Shown: positions 59,376 through 64,000 of the stretch, in pieces
Position numbering within the stretch: the first letter of the stretch is position 1
Layout: every line of letters begins with the position of its first letter
Origin: Aurantibacter_A sp039941195
GTDB taxonomy: Bacteria > Bacteroidota > Bacteroidia > Flavobacteriales > Flavobacteriaceae
Direction: 5' to 3'
NCBI RefSeq assembly: GCF_039941195.1
Contig: NZ_JBDVFA010000106.1
Location: 1-64,000 of the forward strand
DNA length: 64,000 nucleotides
The notes under the pieces: generated by a model
Told to the model about the DNA's origin: nothing
Database searches by the model: none
Seen by the model: only the letters and a program-made list of their open reading frames with translations
Position numbers and translations under genes: made by a program

Positions 59376-59701
59376 ACTGTTGATCTTAAAATATTTGGAT
59401 ATATCAGTAGCTAAAGCTAGTTATATCAGCCTATTTCCTCTTTAACTTCAAAAAAGAGTCCTTGATTCCTAAATTTTTGCATTTCCTTAACTACCCCAAT
59501 TTCGATATTTAAGATAATTTGAATTTTTTAAGACACACCCCTTAATTTTTTGGGGGGTATAATGAGATAATCATAAAAGTTACTCAAATACCCTTCATTT
59601 TTTAGGGTTATTTATACAAATCATACATATTTGCCACGAAATAACTGTTTATTTAACCAATGTGGCCATTAAAATGGTCCTTTAAAAACCTTTACTAGAA
59701 A
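59376..59701. other. Leader region of the glnB-amtB cluster
   Basis: This 326-base stretch precedes the P-II gene. It contains the two related inverted repeats at 59539-59554 and 59591-59607, a CATATTTG (59626-59633; one base from TAnnTTTG) as likely -7 element about 69 nt before the ATG, and a GCCAC/GTGGC arm pair at 59633 and 59662 around a 24-nt loop. No coding frame is evident. I read it as a regulatory leader. Confidence 0.55.
59539..59607 (+). repeat. Two related hairpin-forming direct repeats
   Basis: Copy 1 (59539-59554) is CCCTTAATTTTTTGGG and copy 2 (59591-59607) is CCCTTCATTTTTTAGGG; they share CCCTT-N-ATTTTTT-GGG (one extra base in copy 2), and each can fold on its CCC/GGG ends. 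Their starts are 52 bp apart, about five helical turns. They lie just upstream of the probable glnB promoter, where a nitrogen-responsive activator or repressor could bind. Confidence 0.55.
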
Positions 59702-60040
59702 ATGAAACAGATTGAAGCAATTATTAGAAAATCCAAATTTGACGATGTCAAAAAGGCATTGCACCAAATTGAGGTAAACTTCTTCAGTTACTGGGATGTA
59801 ACCGGAGTTGGAAATGAAAAACAAGGTCACGTATATCGTGGTATTTCTTACAGTACATCAGACATTCAACGTCGATATCTTTCGATTGTGGTGTCAGATG
59901 AATTTTATCAGAAAACGATTGACACTCTTTTGGAGGCATCATACACCGGCAATGTTGGGGATGGAAAGATTTTTGTTTCTGAAGTAGTAGAAGCATACAG
60001 AATACGAACAAAAGAAAGCGGCCATGCCGGTATTAACTAA
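59702..60040 (+). CDS. glnB: P-II nitrogen regulatory protein
   Basis: 112-aa trimeric signalling protein that senses ATP/ADP, 2-oxoglutarate and glutamine. It has the P-II core MKQIEAIIRKSKFDDVKKAL and the T-loop with NEKQGHVYRGISY; Y45 and Y50 align with Tyr46 and Tyr51 of E. coli GlnB, the latter the uridylylation site. The ammonium transporter gene follows after 27 nt, so this is the GlnK-type regulator that plugs AmtB. The symbol glnK would serve equally. Confidence 0.97.
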   Translation: MKQIEAIIRKSKFDDVKKALHQIEVNFFSYWDVTGVGNEKQGHVYRGISYSTSDIQRRYLSIVVSDEFYQKTIDTLLEASYTGNVGDGKIFVSEVVEAYRIRTKESGHAGIN

Positions 60041-60067
60041 TTTTAAACTGACTAAACTCTTATAATT

Positions 60068-61300
60068 ATGGACGCAGGATTATTTACAGCGAATAATGTA
60101 TGGATGATGCTAGCAACAGCGCTAGTTTTTTTCATGCACACTGGATTTGCCTTTTTAGAAATAGGCTTAACTAGACAAAAGAATACTATTAACATACTTT
60201 TCAAAAACATCTTTATCATTACAGGTGGTTTATTACTTTATTACGCATGGGGTTTCAATATGATGTACCCAGGCTTTGAAGATGGTGACCCGGGAATCTT
60301 CGGATTTGCTGGTTTCGGAATTGGAGCTCCTGAAGGAGGAATGACTCCGGATTATGCAGATGGAGGATACACTTGGTGGACTGATTTCTTATTTCAAGGA
60401 ATGTTCGCAGCTACAGCAGCAACAATTGTTTCTGGTGCCGTGGCAGAACGTATTAAAATTGGATCATTTATGATTTTCACCGTAATCTATGTAGGATTGG
60501 TTTACCCAATTGTAGGTGCATGGAAATGGGGCGGTGGATTTTTAGATTCATGGGGATTCTATGATTTTGCAGGTTCTACATTAGTACATTCGGTAGGTGG
60601 ATGGGCTGCTTTAGTAGCTGTATCATTATTAGGTGCTAGAATTGGAAAATTTGGCGAAAACGGTGAGTCGAAAGCGATACCAGGTCACAATATTCCTTTA
60701 GCTACTGCTGGTGTATTAATCCTATGGTTAGGTTGGTTTGGATTCAACGGAGGATCAGTTCTTTCAGCAGATCCAGAATTAACTTCATTAGTTCTTGTTA
60801 CTACAAGTTTAGCCGCTGCAGCTGGTGGTTTTGGAGCATTCTTCTTATCAACAGTATTATACAAAAACTTAGATTTAACTATGTTCTTAAACGGAATATT
60901 AGGTGGTCTTGTTGGTATTACTGCAGGTGCAGATTTAATGTCACCAAATGAAGCTATCGTTATCGGATTCATTGCCGGATTAATAATTGTAGGTGGTGTA
61001 GCATTAATTGATAAATTAAAATTAGATGATCCAGTTGGTGCAATTGCAGTACACTTAATTTGTGGTATTTGGGGAACACTAGCAGTTGGAATCTTTGGAG
61101 ATTTAGCTGGTGGAGGTCAATTCATGACTCAATTATATGGTGTATTAATAGTAGGTGCATTCTGTGTAATTACATCACTAATTATTCTTGGAGCATTAAA
61201 AGCAATTCTTGGACTTAGAGTTTCTAAAGAAGAAGAAATTGAAGGACTTGATATTCATGAGCACGGTATGGATGCTTACCCTGATTTCACAAACGACTAA
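60068..61300 (+). CDS. amtB: Ammonium transporter AmtB
   Basis: 410-aa trimeric inner-membrane channel for ammonium/ammonia. It has 11 or 12 spans, the twin-His conduction pair (H174 in TLVHSVGGWA and H329 in AVHLICGIWG), the Phe-gate region LFQGMFAATAATIVSG and the cytoplasmic tail with basic/acidic residues for P-II contact. Second gene of the P-II - AmtB pair. Confidence very high. Confidence 0.98.
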   Translation: MDAGLFTANNVWMMLATALVFFMHTGFAFLEIGLTRQKNTINILFKNIFIITGGLLLYYAWGFNMMYPGFEDGDPGIFGFAGFGIGAPEGGMTPDYADGGYTWWTDFLFQGMFAATAATIVSGAVAERIKIGSFMIFTVIYVGLVYPIVGAWKWGGGFLDSWGFYDFAGSTLVHSVGGWAALVAVSLLGARIGKFGENGESKAIPGHNIPLATAGVLILWLGWFGFNGGSVLSADPELTSLVLVTTSLAAAAGGFGAFFLSTVLYKNLDLTMFLNGILGGLVGITAGADLMSPNEAIVIGFIAGLIIVGGVALIDKLKLDDPVGAIAVHLICGIWGTLAVGIFGDLAGGGQFMTQLYGVLIVGAFCVITSLIILGALKAILGLRVSKEEEIEGLDIHEHGMDAYPDFTND

Positions 61301-61330
61301 TTATTACAACAAAGTATAACTCAAATTAAA

Positions 61331-61358
61331 AACGGAGCGTTTTGCAGAACGCTCCGTT
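61331..61358 (+). other. GC-rich hairpin between amtB and the porin gene
   Basis: AACGGAGCGTT and AACGCTCCGTT form a perfect 11-bp stem with a 6-nt loop. It is followed by AAATTAAAAC, not a T run, so it is not a normal terminator. It may protect the 3' end of glnB-amtB RNA or set a lower rate of read-through into the porin gene. Confidence 0.65.
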
Positions 61359-61448
61359 AAATTAAAACTTTCAAAAATTAAACATCCTACGACATGTAGG
61401 CTCAATCAAACAATCGTCCTTTTTAACGGACAACTTAAATTTAAACAT

Positions 61449-62486
61449 ATGAAAGCTATTACAAATATAAAGTTCTTAAAAAATATATTTACTCTTGCAC
61501 TCGCATTATGCGTTTCAACAGTAGCATTTGCCCAAGATGATGAAGAATCAAAACCAGCATTAGAATTTAGCGGTAGTGTTGATGCATACTATAGAACTGC
61601 TTTTAACGATGCAGGTTTAGCAACGACAGATCCTGGAACAGCATTTGCAAACCAAACAGGTTTTGCTTTAGGCATGGGAAACTTAATTGCTAGCTATGGT
61701 ACTGATAAAGTAGGTGCTGTACTTGATTTAGTAGTAGGACCAAGAGGTGCTGGTGCAACTTTTAATACCGATATTATGGATGGTATTGTTAACCAAGCTT
61801 ATGTTTACTGGAATGTTTCTGAAAGCACTACTTTAACCATGGGTCGTTTTAATACATTCTTAGGTTATGAAGTAATTGCTCCACAAGCAAACTTTAACTA
61901 CAGTACTTCTTATTTATTCTCTAACGGACCTTTTTCACATATGGGTCTTAAAGCAGATTTTGCTTTATCTGATGATTTTAGCTTAATGGTTGGTATAATG
62001 AACCCTTGGGATACTAATGATATTAGTACAACTGGAGAATATTCTTTTGGTGCTCAGTTAGGTTTCTACGGACAATACTTAAATTTTTACTATGATAGTG
62101 GTAAAAATGGTGGTTTAGGTACAGAAATTGACTTCACTGGTGGATTCGATATATCTGACGCGTTCTTCTTAGGATTAAACGCTGCTTATGATACTAATAG
62201 TGATGCAGACACTGGATTCTACGGTGTTGCTCTTTACCCACAAATAGCTACTTCTGATGCTTTTTCTATCGGATTAAGAGGTGAATATTTTGCTGCAACT
62301 GTTAATGGTGGTGATGATTATGACGATGTTACTGCTATCACTTTAACAGGTAGCTACTCTCTTGAAAATTTCATTTTAAAGCCAGAATTAAGATTGGATA
62401 GCATGACAGACGGCTTCCTTGATAGTGATGGTGCCGCTTCTGATAGTTTAGCTGCATTCACTTTGGCTGCGATATACTCTTTCTAA
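61449..62486 (+). CDS. Outer-membrane porin in the ammonium cluster
   Basis: 345-aa exported beta-barrel (signal peptide about 1-28, ending STVAFAQ). It is Gly, Asp and aromatic-rich, with evenly spaced strand-like segments (ALEFSGSVDAYYRTAFND, AYVYWNVSESTTLTMGRF, FSIGLRGEYFAATV), and ends ...AAIYSF with a terminal Phe, the assembly signal of outer-membrane proteins. It is of the BBP2/porin group recognised in Bacteroidota. Its place downstream of P-II and AmtB suggests it passes ammonium or a nitrogen compound through the outer membrane, but it may be constitutive. Hairpins flank it on both sides. Confidence 0.9.
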   Translation: MKAITNIKFLKNIFTLALALCVSTVAFAQDDEESKPALEFSGSVDAYYRTAFNDAGLATTDPGTAFANQTGFALGMGNLIASYGTDKVGAVLDLVVGPRGAGATFNTDIMDGIVNQAYVYWNVSESTTLTMGRFNTFLGYEVIAPQANFNYSTSYLFSNGPFSHMGLKADFALSDDFSLMVGIMNPWDTNDISTTGEYSFGAQLGFYGQYLNFYYDSGKNGGLGTEIDFTGGFDISDAFFLGLNAAYDTNSDADTGFYGVALYPQIATSDAFSIGLRGEYFAATVNGGDDYDDVTAITLTGSYSLENFILKPELRLDSMTDGFLDSDGAASDSLAAFTLAAIYSF

Positions 62487-62522
62487 AATAGTTGGTTGAT
62501 TGTCTAGTTTGAGTTTTTAAGT

Positions 62523-62560
62523 AACCCCGATGTTTTTAGAGGTATTTACATCGGGGTTTT
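62523..62560. terminator. Bidirectional terminator after the porin gene
   Basis: AACCCCGATGT and ACATCGGGGTT pair perfectly over 11 bp with a 14-nt loop, followed by a T run on the plus strand. The stop codon of the convergent DUF1684 gene overlaps it at 62559. Confidence 0.82.
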
Positions 62561-63221
62561 ACTTTTTACCCTTTTTAAAATCCTTAACTCCTGCTACAAT
62601 TCTAGTATCTAACGCATTTATACCGGGTACAATCGGACAAGAATACTTCTTATTATAAGCGCAATACGGATTATAAGCTCTATTAAAATCAATTGTTATT
62701 TCATTTGAAGAAGGTATTCTCATATCAATATAACGCCCCCCTCCATACGTTTCTTTAGTATTTGTGTTGTCAGTAAAAGGCAAGAACAAATAATCTTCAA
62801 ACCCCTCTTTTTTCATCAACTCCTCATTTTGATATATTTCTAATTGATGATTCTTGCCATTAAGCACAAATGATACTATACCATACATTACTTCTTCAGA
62901 TTTATCTCCAGTAGTTCTTGGCATCATAAATGGAATAGCCTCAGGCGTACGGGTAAATTTGGCTTTGACAATGTAATTTGTATCAGGCTCAAAAAAATCT
63001 AAACCCTCAAAATTCTTTCGAAATCTATCTGGTAATGGAGATGTTTCAGGATCTCTAAATTCTTCATTAAGCTCCTTTTGAAATTGAATAATCTCAGCCA
63101 ACGCATCCGTTTGAGGCAAAATTTCTTGTTTTTCAGCTATATCATGGTATTTTTTACCTTGTTTACAACTTAATAATACTATTGCTAGACTAATGAAAAC
63201 TAAATATTTTAAAAATTTCAT
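62559..63221 (-). CDS. DUF1684 lipoprotein
   Basis: 220-aa lipid-anchored protein. The ATG at 63221 is chosen because it opens on a lipoprotein signal (MKFLKYLVFISLAIVLLSC, Cys 19); the longer start at 63242 would add seven residues. The DUF1684 core carries SFVLNGKNHQLEIYQNEE, YLFLPFTDNTNTKETYGGGRYIDM, EITIDFNRAYNPYCAYNKKYSCPIVP; the paired Cys in NPYCAYNKKYSCP are conserved in this family. Role unknown, likely periplasm-facing. Single gene. Confidence 0.95.
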   Translation of the reverse strand: MKFLKYLVFISLAIVLLSCKQGKKYHDIAEKQEILPQTDALAEIIQFQKELNEEFRDPETSPLPDRFRKNFEGLDFFEPDTNYIVKAKFTRTPEAIPFMMPRTTGDKSEEVMYGIVSFVLNGKNHQLEIYQNEELMKKEGFEDYLFLPFTDNTNTKETYGGGRYIDMRIPSSNEITIDFNRAYNPYCAYNKKYSCPIVPGINALDTRIVAGVKDFKKGKK

Positions 63222-63373
63222 ATATAATATCTTAAAACCCAAAAATACAATATCTAGCGTATACTTAATTGGACTTTAAAAATCAGAAATATAAAGTACT
63301 ATTGAAATCGTTGTTGATACCAATTATGAGAATACTTTAATTATAGTGGTGTAATAAAATGAAGCTTTACAAT

Positions 63374-64000
63374 TTATTCCGGAATAATATCATACCGTGC
63401 TTCTTGCAAATATTCAGCGATAATAGCATTAAATTCAGGAGTTATTCTAAATAGTGTGGTATTTTCAATAGTATATAATTTCTCTTTATCTGTATACCCT
63501 TGTTTCAATAATTCTTCCAAGTAAAATAGCGCTGTATCGTAATCGTTCATTTTAGAATTATAAGAAATAACATTAATATAATTCTCGTATTCTTTTGGTG
63601 AAATAATGGTTTTAAGCATCCATAAAAAATTAAGAGCTTCCTCATCAGCCTCCTCTAATAATTGAATTAGATAAATATTATCTTCTATCAAGGCATTCAA
63701 ATAGCCTTCTAATCGAACACCCATATTTCTTTCAAAAATATTTGTTCCTTTTCCATATTTAGAGAGCTCCTCCTTTTGATATGCCCACCACCCTAAGTTG
63801 TTATAATTGTAAGCAAGAATATCAGACTCTAAATAATAATCATAATCATCTTTTATTAAATTTTCTTTAAACATAGCTGCATTTTGACTTCGTTTAAATA
63901 TCTTATAATCCCTACTTCTTCGTAAGGATTTTTGAGTAGCTTTTATCGTATCTAAATAACCATCTTCATTAAATACCCGAAGCATTTGATTTAATTTATG
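63374..64000 (-). CDS. Helical-repeat protein, 5' end beyond window
   Basis: The minus frame is open to the right edge without a stop, so the true start lies outside; 208 codons are seen. Even a local ATG at 63985 is unlikely to be the start because the frame continues as HKLNQ-MLRVF. The visible part is helical and acidic, with a C-terminal TPR-like unit (SKMNDYDTALFYLEELLKQGYTDKEKLYTIENTTLFRITPEFNAIIAEYL). The tail resembles the repeat region that ends many Bacteroidota serine hydrolases and esterases, so the missing part may be an enzyme; this is a guess. Function unknown. Confidence 0.5.
   Translation of the reverse strand, partial: HKLNQMLRVFNEDGYLDTIKATQKSLRRSRDYKIFKRSQNAAMFKENLIKDDYDYYLESDILAYNYNNLGWWAYQKEELSKYGKGTNIFERNMGVRLEGYLNALIEDNIYLIQLLEEADEEALNFLWMLKTIISPKEYENYINVISYNSKMNDYDTALFYLEELLKQGYTDKEKLYTIENTTLFRITPEFNAIIAEYLQEARYDIIPE

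Noticed and set aside
1..64000. tRNA, rRNA, CRISPR array, insertion sequence, prophage or integrase genes
   Set aside because: No tRNA-like cloverleaf with a T-arm, no spaced repeats, no transposase or integrase motif and no terminal inverted repeats were seen on either strand.

Overview
The window is a stretch of chromosome from a low-GC member of the Bacteroidota, almost certainly the family Flavobacteriaceae and probably a marine genus. The evidence is the gene content and order (nusB / DUF1573 lipoprotein / yajC; rpmB / rpmG / DUF4295 / ftsY; DUF4920 / mnmD diverging from ilvE; grpE / dnaJ with a two-motif zinc finger), TonB-box receptors, promoters of the Bacteroidota type (TTG - 19 nt - TAnnTTTG), and A-rich start contexts without Shine-Dalgarno sequences. 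The genus cannot be fixed from sequence reading alone. No rRNA, tRNA, insertion sequence, prophage or CRISPR array was seen; most of the window is ordinary housekeeping DNA with dense coding on both strands.

Layout. 1-3540: a TonB-dependent receptor running off the left edge, diverging from a three-gene set (DUF6607 protein, membrane-anchored FMN-binding protein, small Cys protein), with a near-palindromic Fur/PerR-like box between them. 3541-10470: FG-GAP propeller, HMG-CoA lyase, LysE exporter, Dabb lipoprotein, pyrD, a small secreted protein, pepT and a YdeI-like protein. 10486-16160: Tat-exported Gfo/Idh/MocA oxidoreductase, the nusB-DUF1573-yajC unit, a divergent ABC exporter and a PUR-family protein. 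16226-21165: acyltransferase and BASS transporter, then a thiol/peroxide group (redoxin, cupin, BstA-like, 1-Cys peroxiredoxin) and a cold-shock gene. 21387-27010: a 29-aa membrane protein, a cyclophilin-FKBP fusion, M28 peptidase, PPK2 and a secreted helical protein. 25846-31059 (minus): an ABC-2 exporter pair, MscS, DUF6268 and an NtrC-type regulator, packed as one operon. 31303-39400: dnaJ/grpE, an SDR protein, mnmD, DUF4920, ilvE, a CoA-binding protein, a sodium:solute symporter and recR. 39497-49280: an acyltransferase E2, an outer-membrane protein, a decayed methyltransferase, DnaQ-like exonuclease, FAH hydrolase, Hpt protein, cinA, ribosomal genes and ftsY. 49319-58620: a serine hydrolase lipoprotein, rimO, SMP-30, a deacetylase, short ssb, a second FG-GAP propeller, an MFS transporter and small genes. 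58739-64000: a 56-aa paralogue of the 29-aa membrane protein, crcB, the glnB-amtB-porin nitrogen cluster, a DUF1684 lipoprotein and a gene cut by the right edge.

The strongest candidates for something undescribed are: (1) the iron-box-controlled receptor / DUF6607 / FMN-binding / Cys-protein cassette, which looks like an envelope flavin-linked metal acquisition system; (2) a pair of very short, evidently paralogous single-span membrane proteins (29 and 56 aa) that default gene callers may miss; and (3) a pair of related hairpin-forming direct repeats 52 bp apart in the glnB-amtB leader. Other oddities include a degraded methyltransferase with datable lesions, an MFS gene lacking a normal start codon, an NtrC-type activator with no DNA-binding domain and a GAFTSA loop, an E2 with Asn in place of the catalytic-site Asp, and a probable leaderless recR mRNA. 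All family assignments are from recognition of motifs by eye; none was confirmed by a search.
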